This document shows, piece after piece, positions 1 through 7,238 of a DNA stretch of 64,000 nt (its first letter is position 1; each line of letters starts with the position of its first letter). Under the pieces are notes generated by a model. That model ran no database searches and was not told where the DNA came from. It worked only from the letters and a program-made list of their open reading frames with translations. Position numbers and translations under genes: made by a program. This stretch comes from Haloglomus irregulare (GTDB lineage: Archaea > Halobacteriota > Halobacteria > Halobacteriales > Haloarculaceae): positions 1-64,000 of the forward strand of contig NZ_QMDX01000012.1 in assembly GCF_007421925.1 (NCBI RefSeq), in the 5' to 3' direction.

Positions 1-13
1 CTGTTGGATTCAT

Positions 14-33
14 CCCACGAGTAAACTCGTGGG
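14..33. mobile_element. Hairpin resembling an IS200/IS605 (TnpB-type) element end
   Basis: CCCACGAG and CTCGTGGG form a perfect 8-bp stem around the loop TAAA. The hairpin is followed by GCGTTCTCCTTGATT. Hairpins with this kind of flank mark the ends of haloarchaeal IS200/IS605-family TnpB elements. No transposase lies to its right, so any gene would be left of position 1. The hairpin itself is plain in the sequence; the transposon assignment is an inference from general resemblance. Confidence 0.35.
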
Positions 34-239
34 CGTTCTCCTTGATTATGTGTAACCTCCGCCGGGTTCTGGAGCACAACCTCGCTGACGTCCACCGCAC
101 GCGGGAGCTGGGCGAACTCGTGCGTCGGTCTCGTCCCCGCGAAGGACCCCACCGACAGGAAGCTCTGATGTCGCCTGTGGTCAGTCGGGGCGTATCCCGA
201 CAGCTGTGCGCCACGCTCGCTGGAGAGGCGGCCACCCGT

Positions 240-393
240 CCAGCCGTCGCCCAGGCGGCGACAGGACGCTCTCGGCCGCTCGTACCATGCGGCCGGCGTA
301 CAGTTCGGGATCGTACCGCTCAGGTTGTTCCTCTGTGATACGGACGCGATCGGCCGCCGCGAGCGAGTCGTCACTGGGGAGAGCGGTTCCCGG
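240..393 (-). pseudogene. Remnant of family B DNA polymerase C-terminus
   Basis: A minus-strand reading of about 50 codons contains ADRVRITEEQPERYD, then LYAGRMVRAAESVLSP. The pattern DRVR...YD..Y...LVRAAESVLSPLGW is what I remember of the extreme C-terminus of haloarchaeal replicative DNA polymerase B. Similarity stops abruptly after SVLSP, where intact proteins continue LGW, which suggests a frameshift. Upstream of the match the same reading runs into unrelated sequence, so the polymerase body is missing. It lies between a transposon-like hairpin and a duplicated tRNA end, fitting a decayed integrated element. The identification is from memory of the family and could be wrong. Confidence 0.42.
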
Positions 394-510
394 AACCGCG
401 TGACGGCTCGGGCCACCGTTCCGCGACAGGTTGGAATCGCGGCCGTTCAGCGGCGGCGCGACGCAAACACCCGGACGCCCTCGTGGGATTCGTATCTCCA
501 CTATGCGCGA

Positions 511-533
511 ACGGACGCGGCGGGATTCGAACC
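511..533 (-). repeat. 23-base copy of the tRNA-Arg 3' end
   Basis: Positions 511-533 are identical to 623-645, which includes the last 22 bases of the tRNA-Arg(CCU) gene: T-loop, 3' half of the T-stem, acceptor 3' strand and discriminator base. The copies lie 112 bases apart in the same orientation. Integrases of archaeal proviruses and plasmids use tRNA 3' ends and leave such direct repeats, so this is a possible attachment-site duplication. The intervening 89 bases carry no gene. Confidence 0.6.
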
Positions 534-570
534 GGAGGGAGACGTGCTCGCTCCCTGCAGTCGCTGTGCG

Positions 571-600
571 CGACTCCCGGGGTTCGAATCCGCCGAGTCG
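571..600. other. Second tRNA-T-arm-like fragment inside a hairpin
   Basis: The plus strand carries GGTTCGAATCC, the canonical T-loop core, flanked by CGACTC (571-576) and GAGTCG (595-600), which pair perfectly. A normal 5-bp T-stem cannot be completed and no 5' tRNA half is present. It reads as a degraded tRNA 3' fragment between the repeated tRNA-Arg ends. Confidence 0.35.
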
Positions 601-623
601 GTTCGTTCCCGACGGTCGCTGCA

Positions 624-696
624 CGGACGCGGCGGGATTCGAACCCGCGATCGAGGAGTTAGGAACCCCTCGCCCTGTCCACTAGGCCACGCGTCC
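624..696 (-). tRNA. tRNA-Arg (anticodon CCU)
   Basis: A full cloverleaf can be drawn on the minus strand. The 7-bp acceptor stem GGACGCG/CGCGTCC is perfect and followed by discriminator G. The anticodon stem AGGGG/CTCCT closes a 7-base loop TTCCTAA with anticodon CCT. The T-stem GCGGG/CCCGC surrounds TTCGAAT. The CCA end is not encoded. The gene decodes AGG. It lies 38 bases downstream of tatA on the same strand, and its TATA box falls in the T-run just past the tatA stop codon. Confidence 0.93.
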
Positions 697-716
697 CGTC
701 GGAGACTGTGCCGGGC

Positions 717-726
717 AGTTAAAAAG
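717..726 (-). promoter_or_regulatory. TATA box of tRNA-Arg, overlapping a T-run after tatA
   Basis: On the minus strand CTTTTTAACT is centred about 25 bases before the tRNA 5' end, the right distance for an archaeal TATA box. The same T-run starts about 9 bases after the tatA stop codon, so it could also act as the oligo-T transcription terminator of tatA. The dual use is an inference. Confidence 0.6.
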
Positions 727-734
727 GGTGTCCG

Positions 735-1061
735 TCAGTTCTGCTCGGTCCCGGTGTCCGTCTCGGCCTCGCCGATGACGGAATCGACCTCGGCGTCGGT
801 CTCGGTCGTGGCGGCCCCCGTCCCCTCGTCGGCGGCGACCGATTCAGCGGGGACCTGCTCCCCGTCCTCGTTCTCGCGCATCTCCTCGAGCTCCTGTTCG
901 ACCTCCTCGCGGCCCTTCTGGAACTCGCCCATCGCCTCCCCGGTCGAACGCGCCAGCTTGGGCAGCTTCTGCGCGCCGAACAGGAGGACGATGATGAGCA
1001 GGATGACGATGAGCTCCGGCCCACCCGGCAGCCCGCCGAACAGCACGAATGTATTGAGCAT
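735..1061 (-). CDS. tatA: Sec-independent protein translocase subunit TatA
   Basis: TatA oligomers form the membrane-thinning pore of the twin-arginine translocase, which exports folded proteins carrying an RR signal. The 108-residue protein has a short outside N-terminus, one membrane helix (about 14-28), the FGAQKLPKLARSTGEAMGEF hinge and amphipathic helix typical of TatA/E, then an acidic, low-complexity halophilic tail. TatC is not in this window. Haloarchaea send many secreted proteins through Tat; the subtilase at 19857 and the LVIVD protein at 25015 both carry RR signals and are plausible substrates. The start is supported by a TATA box at 1085-1092, 27 bases upstream, so the mRNA is probably leaderless. 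Confidence 0.93.
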   Translation of the reverse strand: MLNTFVLFGGLPGGPELIVILLIIVLLFGAQKLPKLARSTGEAMGEFQKGREEVEQELEEMRENEDGEQVPAESVAADEGTGAATTETDAEVDSVIGEAETDTGTEQN

Positions 1062-1084
1062 CTATCACGGCGTTTGCCCTCATT

Positions 1085-1092
1085 GAATTATA
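1085..1092 (-). promoter_or_regulatory. TATA box of tatA
   Basis: TATAATTC on the minus strand is centred 27-28 bases before the tatA ATG, implying a leaderless transcript. The 112-base gap to the divergent HD-domain gene must hold both promoters. Confidence 0.65.
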
Positions 1093-1173
1093 GGCCTTTC
1101 CCTCAGCCCCCCGAGCAGGTGGTGGCGCGGGCGCCACCCGGCCGCTTTTGTCCGGCGCCGGCCTCGAGCGGGT

Positions 1174-2010
1174 ATGAGCGACACGCCGGATTCCACGCCC
1201 GACGGGACCGACGGCGGCCGGGAGTACGACCCCGCCGCCGCCCACCACTTCCCCGACGAGCGGCTCAACCGGGTGCTGGATCATCTGGCCGACGACGAGG
1301 AGGTGGCCGCGTATCTGGAGGCGCAGAACGTCAACCCGGTCGCCCGGAAGGGGTACAACGACCACGGCCGGAAGCACGTCGATATCGTCCGGAACCGGGC
1401 GCTCTGTCTCTACGACCTGCTGAAGGCGGGCGGCGTCAGGTTCAACGGCGCCACCGAACAGGGGCTCCCCGAGGCAGACGAGGCCGTCATCGTCGCGCTG
1501 GCCGCCACCCTCCACGACATCGGCCACGTCGTCCACCGCGACGAGCACCCGTACTACTCCATCCCGCTCGCGGCCGACCTGCTCGACCGCCTGCTCCCCG
1601 AACTCGGTTACGAGACCGCCGAGGCCGTCCGGGTCACGGGCGAGACGCTCCATGCCATCCTCTGTCACCACACCGAGGAGGAGCCGCTCACGACCGAAGC
1701 GGGTGTCGTCCGCGTCGCCGACGCGCTGGACATGGAGCGGGGCCGTTCGCGCATCCCCTACCAGGAGGGTGGCCGCGGCATCAACACCATCTCCAGCCAG
1801 GCCATCCGGCGGGTCTCGCTCCGCCGTGGCGACGACCGCCCGGTGCTCGTCGAGATCGAGATGACCGACGCCGCCGGCGTCTACCAGGTCGACCAGCTGC
1901 TGAAGGCCAAGCTGCAGGGGTCCGGACTCGAGGACGACATCCGCATCGTCGCCGTTCACACGAAGGTCGGCGACGGGGAGGACCGGCTCGTCGAGCGGTT
2001 CGAACTGTAG
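1174..2010 (+). CDS. HD-domain phosphohydrolase
   Basis: This is a 278-residue metal-dependent HD-superfamily hydrolase with the motifs in order: H68 (GRKHVDIV), H114-D115 (LHDIGH), H165-H166 (CHH) and D183 (VADALDM). These residues bind one or two metal ions and hydrolyse phosphoester bonds in nucleotides or related molecules; the substrate is not evident. The first 25 residues are a disordered acidic leader. The C-terminal 80 residues form a small domain that many archaeal homologues share. It is divergent from tatA and convergent with the DUF7504 gene, 9 bases between stop codons. Catalytic competence is likely since every HD ligand is present. Confidence 0.85.
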   Translation: MSDTPDSTPDGTDGGREYDPAAAHHFPDERLNRVLDHLADDEEVAAYLEAQNVNPVARKGYNDHGRKHVDIVRNRALCLYDLLKAGGVRFNGATEQGLPEADEAVIVALAATLHDIGHVVHRDEHPYYSIPLAADLLDRLLPELGYETAEAVRVTGETLHAILCHHTEEEPLTTEAGVVRVADALDMERGRSRIPYQEGGRGINTISSQAIRRVSLRRGDDRPVLVEIEMTDAAGVYQVDQLLKAKLQGSGLEDDIRIVAVHTKVGDGEDRLVERFEL

Positions 2011-2019
2011 CCGCCCGGT

Positions 2020-2640
2020 TCACGCGGTCCTGAACCCGGAGCCGCGCAGGTCCACGTCGCCGTCGTCGTCGATCCGCGCCTCGCAGTCGAAGACCGCACG
2101 CACCGTGTTGACCGTCTGCTGGTCGTGCATCCCGGGGTCCATCGCGAAGATGCCGAACAGCCCCCCGGAGCGGATGCGCGAGGTGAACACGTGGAGGAAG
2201 CGAAAGGCCGTCCGGACGTCCGTGTACATCAGGACCGTCGAAACGGTGGCGAGGCCGACTCGCGCGCGGTCGCCCGCCCCGGCGTCCTCGAACCGGTCGA
2301 CCAGCTTCGCGAACTCCAGGCTCATCCCCGTCAGGTCGCCCGGGGAGCCCAGCCGCCGGACCGGCGCGCCCTGGACGCTTTCCGGCCCGTCGCGGCCCGT
2401 GCAGTCGATGACGCCAAGCCGACCGGCGTCGAACGCCCCCCGCTCCTGGAACGACCGCACGACGTCGGCGACCCCGCGGTCGGTCGAGATGAGGATGGCC
2501 GTCTCCTCGTCGTCGTTCGCGCCGCCGAGCACGTCGTAGACCCGCTCCTGGACGGTCATCGAGGCGCCGGAGACGAGGAGGCTCGTTCCCTCGTTGAACG
2601 CGACGGGGTCGTCACCGAGCCCGGTCGTCCGGTAGCTCAT
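2020..2640 (-). CDS. DUF7504-type RecA-fold protein
   Basis: This 206-residue protein looks like the haloarchaeal DUF7504 family, degenerate RecA/KaiC-like proteins. It begins with a strand followed by NEGTSLLVSGAS where a P-loop would lie, but no GxxxxGK[ST] is present, so ATP binding is doubtful. ILISTDR, LGVIDCTG and GGLFGIFAMDPGMHD are the core strands of the fold. It overlaps the HalX response regulator by ATGA (4 bases), so the two are translated together and probably act in the same signalling route. Family members often sit beside bacteriorhodopsin-activator or HalX regulators; the molecular role is unknown. Confidence 0.7.
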   Translation of the reverse strand: MSYRTTGLGDDPVAFNEGTSLLVSGASMTVQERVYDVLGGANDDEETAILISTDRGVADVVRSFQERGAFDAGRLGVIDCTGRDGPESVQGAPVRRLGSPGDLTGMSLEFAKLVDRFEDAGAGDRARVGLATVSTVLMYTDVRTAFRFLHVFTSRIRSGGLFGIFAMDPGMHDQQTVNTVRAVFDCEARIDDDGDVDLRGSGFRTA

Positions 2641-3308
2641 CTCGCCCCCCCTCCGGGTGAGTCGTCGGAGTCTGCCCCGTCCTGCACGTCCTCGGCGAAC
2701 GGGTCCGTCTCGCCGTCCGGCGGCTCGGCCGGGTCCTCGCCCTCGGCCTCGATATCCCGGACCATCGCGACGAACTCCCCGTCATCCACGTCGCCCATGG
2801 CCGTGTCGAGCTCCGTCTCCAGCTCCTCGATGCGGTGTTCGAGCTCCGCAAAGTCCTCCGATGTCGAGAGCTCTTCGGCGGACTTGGCCGCCTGTAGCGC
2901 GGACCGTTTCGACACCAGCGCGTAGAACTCCTGCTCCAGCCTCTGGTAGTCAGACCGCTCGAGCAGCCGGTCGACCGTCTCCAGCAGCGTCTCCTTCTCG
3001 ACCGGCTTGGTGAGGTAGTCGTCGAACCCCATCGTGATGATGTCGAAGTCGGGTTCGACCGCGGTCACCATCGCCACCCGGCAGTCGGGCGCCCGGTCCA
3101 GTATCTCCGCCAGCACCTCGTCCCCCGACATCCCCGGCATCAGACGGTCGAGCAGCGCGACGTCGACGTCCTCGTCGACCTGCTCCAGCGCCTCGGACCC
3201 GTTCTGTGCGGTCCGGACCCGGTACTCCGACTCCAGCCACCGTGCGTAGATCTCGACGAGTGGGGGCTCGTCTTCCACCACCAGTACCGTCGGTTGCTCC
3301 GAGCCCAT
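2637..3308 (-). CDS. HalX-domain response regulator
   Basis: The N-terminal 120 residues are a receiver domain with acidic pocket E12-D13, phospho-acceptor D54 (ALLDRLMPGMSG) and K101 (YLTKP). A HalX domain follows (about 125-185): a helical coiled segment predicted where bacterial regulators carry a DNA-binding domain. The last 35 residues are acidic and disordered. The partner histidine kinase is not adjacent. It is the first gene of a two-gene unit with the DUF7504 protein. Its upstream gap to the pilin-like gene (91 bases) is AT-richer than the surroundings and should hold the promoter. Confidence 0.9.
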   Translation of the reverse strand: MGSEQPTVLVVEDEPPLVEIYARWLESEYRVRTAQNGSEALEQVDEDVDVALLDRLMPGMSGDEVLAEILDRAPDCRVAMVTAVEPDFDIITMGFDDYLTKPVEKETLLETVDRLLERSDYQRLEQEFYALVSKRSALQAAKSAEELSTSEDFAELEHRIEELETELDTAMGDVDDGEFVAMVRDIEAEGEDPAEPPDGETDPFAEDVQDGADSDDSPGGGAR

Positions 3309-3399
3309 TATCTATCCACCGTTTAGTCCGGACGTGGGATATTAATTCCGCCGACAGCCTCATTTTTCCGCGAGTAGGGGGCGGAAGTCGGAGCGGGGG

Positions 3400-5211
3400 T
3401 TAGCCGCTCCCGCCGTCCTCCTGGAACAGCGTCCGCGAGTACGTCGCCACGGAGCCGTCCTCGTAGTAGACGGTGACGCTCAGGTCGACCGAGTCCTTGC
3501 CCGCGAGGGTGAACGAGTCGTCGAGCGCGTACGTCACGTCGGCCGTGCTGCTCCGGGGCAGTGTGGCGAGATTCCCCGAACCGTCGGTGAAGGCCACCGG
3601 GTCACGGTTCTCGACCGCACCGATACCACTACTGTAGGTCGTCCCGTCGACGGTGAAGTTGCTGATGGCGTCCGGGCCGTCGGTGACGAACGAGGTCGTC
3701 ACGTCCTCCTGGTCGAGCGAACAGGTCGTCGGATCCGTGATCTCGCCACAGCTCTCGAGCGTGTCGCCGACCGTGACCGTCAGCGTCCGCTCGTTGCGCT
3801 GGGTGGCGAACCCGAGCTGGACCTCCGACATGTTGGTGTCGCGGCTCCCCTGGTTCTCGAACGTGAACGTGACGGTGTTCTCCGAGTCGTCCGCGGAGAC
3901 GTTCGTCACCCGGATGTTCGAGGCCGCCGGGAGGCCCGGCGGCTCGACAACCGCACAGGTCACGTTCGCGATGCAGTCCGAGGGGCTCGAGCCGCGGAGG
4001 GAGACGTTCGCCGGCCGGTCGAGCTGCGGGTCCACGGCGTCCTGTATCTGCGCGCGGCCCCTGGGGTCGGTCGTGATCTCCTCGGTGCTCCCGTCCGCGC
4101 GCTCGACCGTGAGGTCGACCCGACGCTCGACCGGGTTGTTGAACCGGTCGCGCACCTCGACGACGAGTTCGTCCGCCGACGGGCTGACGTCCGTGACGTA
4201 CGTCGCGTCGGTCGGCTCCGCGGCAGCGCTGAACGCGACCTTGGACATCCCGAGCCGGTAGGACTGGTTCTGCTCGAACCGGATCGTCAGTTCGTTCGAC
4301 CCGTTGGCGACGGTCCGGTACGAGCAGTCGACGACGAACCGCCCGTCGTCCTCGACCGGGTCGGCCACGGCGTTCGTCGAGCCGCTGTTGAGACTGCCAC
4401 AGTCCGTGACGTTGGTCCCGGCGGTCGCGTTCGTGTCGAGCTGGTCACGGAGGATCTTCGAGACCCACACCTCGTCGGAGAGCCCCGTGGCGATGGTGAG
4501 GTTGGCGGGCCGATCGTCGGGCGACTCGACGGTGACCCGCTGTGCCGGCGCGCTCACCGGATAGGTGGTCACGGAGGCCGGGCGGACCTGTGACTCCTGG
4601 AGCCCACCGCGCAGCATCGTCAGCGTGATGAACCGCCCGCTGACTGGACCGCCGCCGGACTCGATCCGCGTGGCGTCGTCGTACTGGTTGGCCACGACCC
4701 CGTACTCGTAGCGGGTCTCCGGCTGGTCGGTGTAGCGGTTGTAGTCGACCCGGTAGGAGACGGCGTGCGTCGTGAAGTTCGGGTTCGTCCCGATATACGA
4801 GTCGGTGTCGGCTCGTTCGGCCGAGAAGTTCTCCAGGCTGACGTTCCCGGCCCCCCCGGAGGCAAGGGTCCCTTGCACGGCCGGCGGGTTGAACAGGACC
4901 AGCCGCGAGGGATAGGTCATCCCGGTCTCGACTGTCACAGATTCCGTCCCGCCGAAGGTCCCGGTCCGACTGACCGCCGACTGCAGGTCCGCGATATCGC
5001 CCTGGACGGACTGGCTGTGTTTCACCTCGATTTCGGCGTTGGCGTTCGGCACCGCCTGCGTCTGGACGATCGCCAGCAGCGAGACCAGCAGCCCGAACAC
5101 GAGGATCGAGCCGATGACCTCGCTCACGGCGCGGTCGTCGAGCCGGCCCGCGACACCGTCCGGTCGTTCGTCCCCCCAGTCCCCCGGTCGTTCGCGTGCA
5201 TCGTCTGCCAT
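3400..5211 (-). CDS. Large pilin-like secreted subunit of the first Tad cluster
   Basis: The 603-residue protein starts with 26 charged residues, then RAVSEVIGSILVFGLLVSLL (27-46), which is a class III (type IV pilin/archaellin-like) signal: a short charged N-region joined to a hydrophobic helix. The rest is extracellular and rich in Ser, Thr, Asn and Asp, with an Ig-like segment near 345-400 and a CARDB-like segment near 425-470. Several N-x-S/T sites suggest N-glycosylation. It is too large for a major pilin and may be a minor or tip subunit, or an adhesin anchored to the platform. The gene starts 2 bases after the platform gene ends, so the three genes are one operon. Confidence 0.75.
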   Translation of the reverse strand: MADDARERPGDWGDERPDGVAGRLDDRAVSEVIGSILVFGLLVSLLAIVQTQAVPNANAEIEVKHSQSVQGDIADLQSAVSRTGTFGGTESVTVETGMTYPSRLVLFNPPAVQGTLASGGAGNVSLENFSAERADTDSYIGTNPNFTTHAVSYRVDYNRYTDQPETRYEYGVVANQYDDATRIESGGGPVSGRFITLTMLRGGLQESQVRPASVTTYPVSAPAQRVTVESPDDRPANLTIATGLSDEVWVSKILRDQLDTNATAGTNVTDCGSLNSGSTNAVADPVEDDGRFVVDCSYRTVANGSNELTIRFEQNQSYRLGMSKVAFSAAAEPTDATYVTDVSPSADELVVEVRDRFNNPVERRVDLTVERADGSTEEITTDPRGRAQIQDAVDPQLDRPANVSLRGSSPSDCIANVTCAVVEPPGLPAASNIRVTNVSADDSENTVTFTFENQGSRDTNMSEVQLGFATQRNERTLTVTVGDTLESCGEITDPTTCSLDQEDVTTSFVTDGPDAISNFTVDGTTYSSGIGAVENRDPVAFTDGSGNLATLPRSSTADVTYALDDSFTLAGKDSVDLSVTVYYEDGSVATYSRTLFQEDGGSG

Positions 5212-5213
5212 TG

Positions 5214-7238
5214 TCAGATGAGGATGAAGACCGCGAGCGCGATCGCTACGAGGACGATACTGTACTTCAGGCCCGCGAGGATGTCGTTGTCGGCCAGTTT
5301 GCCGGCGAGCAGTCCGCTCCCGACACCCTGGATGAGCGCCGAGTGGAAGAAGACGGTCCGGTACTGGTCGACCGGGACTGAGGTGACCGTCAGCAGGTCA
5401 CCCGAACCCTCGGACTGGGCCCCGGCGGCGATCTCCCCGATGGGCTGCAGGTACGAGGTGTCGAGGAGCACGATGACCGCCAGGTAGACCAGGAAACCGA
5501 TGGCGACGATGGCGGTGTAGGCGGACATCTCCTGCCGGCGGTTCTGTTCGATCTGGTAGCGGTTACGGGTGTCCTCGGCGGCGATGGAGATGATCTCCGA
5601 GAGGTCCGACGACGACCGGGAACCCTTCGCGATGAGCTTCATCGTCCGGGTGACCTGTGGCACTCGGAGCCGGTCGGCAAAGGAGAGGAGCGCCCCCTCC
5701 ACGTCGTGGTTCCAGGTGATGTCGTTGCGGACGTTCCGGAGCTCGTCGGCCAGGGTGCCCTCGGACCAGCGCGAGACCAGGTCCAGCGCGTCGACCAGCC
5801 GGATGCCCATCTGGTTGGCGCTGGAGAGGATGTTCAGCGTGTCCGGAAACCGGCTGCTGATGCGCTGCTCGCGCCGGCGCTCGGTCTCGTAGAGCAGCGT
5901 GAGTGGGACCGTCGCGACGAGGAACGGGATGACCCCGTACCCGACGGTGTGCTTGATAGGTGTCCGGCTTATCCCCGCGACCGTCGTCTGCAGTTGGCCC
6001 GAAACCACGAGCAGTCCGACCGTCGCCAGCGCGGCCGGCACCGAGACGGCCAGCGACAGCAGTGGGTCGCGCTTGCGGATCTCCGCGACCGGGTTCCTCA
6101 CCAGCGACAGCAGTTCGTCGCGGCGCTTGCGCTCCTCGTACCGTTCGAACTGCGGGTCGGCCTGGGCGTTCTCGCTCGGCTCGATGTCGCCCTCCTCGTA
6201 CAGCGTGACCTCGTGCTCGTGCTGGGTGTACGGTTTCGAGAGCACGTCGATGAGGAGCATGAACACGACCATCCCGGCCGGCAGGAGGACGTAGACCAGT
6301 GCGTACGTCTGTGCCAGCGAGTCACCGCCGAGCAGGCTGATCACCATCAGCGTCACGATGAGGAAGAGCGGGGCGGCGACGAACATCACGACGAAGATCT
6401 CGCTGAGGATGGACAGCGTCTCCAGGAAGTTCTCCTGCTCCTGCCTGGCCTCGGTCATGTAGTTATCGGACTCGTCGGCCAGGAAGGCGCTGAAGTCGCT
6501 GCCGGAGTCGAGCACCGAGAGCGCGTCGTCAAGGAACTGCTCGAAGTTGTCGCTCGGCGTGAGGTTCCGGGCGTCGCGGATAGCGGTGAACAGGTCGTTC
6601 CCGAACAGCTCCACGTCCCGGACGATCATGTCGCACTCCCGGGCGACCTCGCCGTAGACGTCCTCGGCCTCGGCGACCTCCTTGATGATCTCGAAGGTGT
6701 TCATGCCGCCGTGCGAGAGCGCGTACATGTAGACGATGCCGTGCGGGAGCAGCACGTCGATGTTGCGCTCACGCTGGTTGACCAGCAGCCGCGGGTAGTA
6801 GTAGCGGGCCGCCGTGGTCCCACCCCCGGCGACGGCCAGCCCCAGCAGCCCGACGACGAACGCGGCGAGCGGACCGATGAACCCCTCCAGCGCGGGCCCT
6901 ACCACGGGCAGTTCGGTCATCGGGGCGAAGACACCCATCGTCGTCAGCTGGGCGGCCAGCACGACGCCGAGGATCAGGCCGACGATGCTGCCACCGATGG
7001 CGTAACGGGCCGTCTGCGCGAGGTAGACGTCGTAGGTGATGCCGAAGCGGGCCTGGTTGAGCCAGCGCTGGAGCCCGCGGAACCGGTCCGGCTGCTCCCG
7101 GAAGTAGGTCCGGAAGTAGCCGTGCTGTTCCCGGAGCTTCTCGCGCTCCTCGGCCGACAGTTCGGCGCTCTCCGGGAAGTACTGGTCGAGCTCGTACTCC
7201 GGAACGACCGGTGAGTCATCGATGTTCGGCTGGCTCAT
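5214..7238 (-). CDS. Tad/type IV pilus platform protein (T2SSF family), cluster 1
   Basis: This 674-residue polytopic protein is the inner-membrane platform on which the ATPase acts to assemble pilin-like subunits (TadC/PilC/ArlJ class). It carries two T2SSF modules, as usual for archaeal homologues. Hydrophobic helices lie near 80-98, 118-138, 283-305, 311-333, 408-428, 430-455 and 580-600, and at the extreme C-terminus (KYSIVLVAIALAVFILI). The cytoplasmic loop between modules is charged. It overlaps the ATPase gene by ATGA, and the pilin-like gene follows 2 bases later. Confidence 0.9.
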   Translation of the reverse strand: MSQPNIDDSPVVPEYELDQYFPESAELSAEEREKLREQHGYFRTYFREQPDRFRGLQRWLNQARFGITYDVYLAQTARYAIGGSIVGLILGVVLAAQLTTMGVFAPMTELPVVGPALEGFIGPLAAFVVGLLGLAVAGGGTTAARYYYPRLLVNQRERNIDVLLPHGIVYMYALSHGGMNTFEIIKEVAEAEDVYGEVARECDMIVRDVELFGNDLFTAIRDARNLTPSDNFEQFLDDALSVLDSGSDFSAFLADESDNYMTEARQEQENFLETLSILSEIFVVMFVAAPLFLIVTLMVISLLGGDSLAQTYALVYVLLPAGMVVFMLLIDVLSKPYTQHEHEVTLYEEGDIEPSENAQADPQFERYEERKRRDELLSLVRNPVAEIRKRDPLLSLAVSVPAALATVGLLVVSGQLQTTVAGISRTPIKHTVGYGVIPFLVATVPLTLLYETERRREQRISSRFPDTLNILSSANQMGIRLVDALDLVSRWSEGTLADELRNVRNDITWNHDVEGALLSFADRLRVPQVTRTMKLIAKGSRSSSDLSEIISIAAEDTRNRYQIEQNRRQEMSAYTAIVAIGFLVYLAVIVLLDTSYLQPIGEIAAGAQSEGSGDLLTVTSVPVDQYRTVFFHSALIQGVGSGLLAGKLADNDILAGLKYSIVLVAIALAVFILI

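Noticed and set aside
181-624. Full-length 147-residue gene at the left end
   Set aside because: Only a middle segment resembles DNA polymerase; the rest runs through the tRNA-end repeat and the T-arm fragment, so it is better treated as a remnant.
5706-7214. 502-codon plus-strand frame opposite the cluster-1 platform protein
   Set aside because: Same reason: an antisense shadow of a membrane protein gene, Asp/Arg/Val-rich and without recognisable domains.
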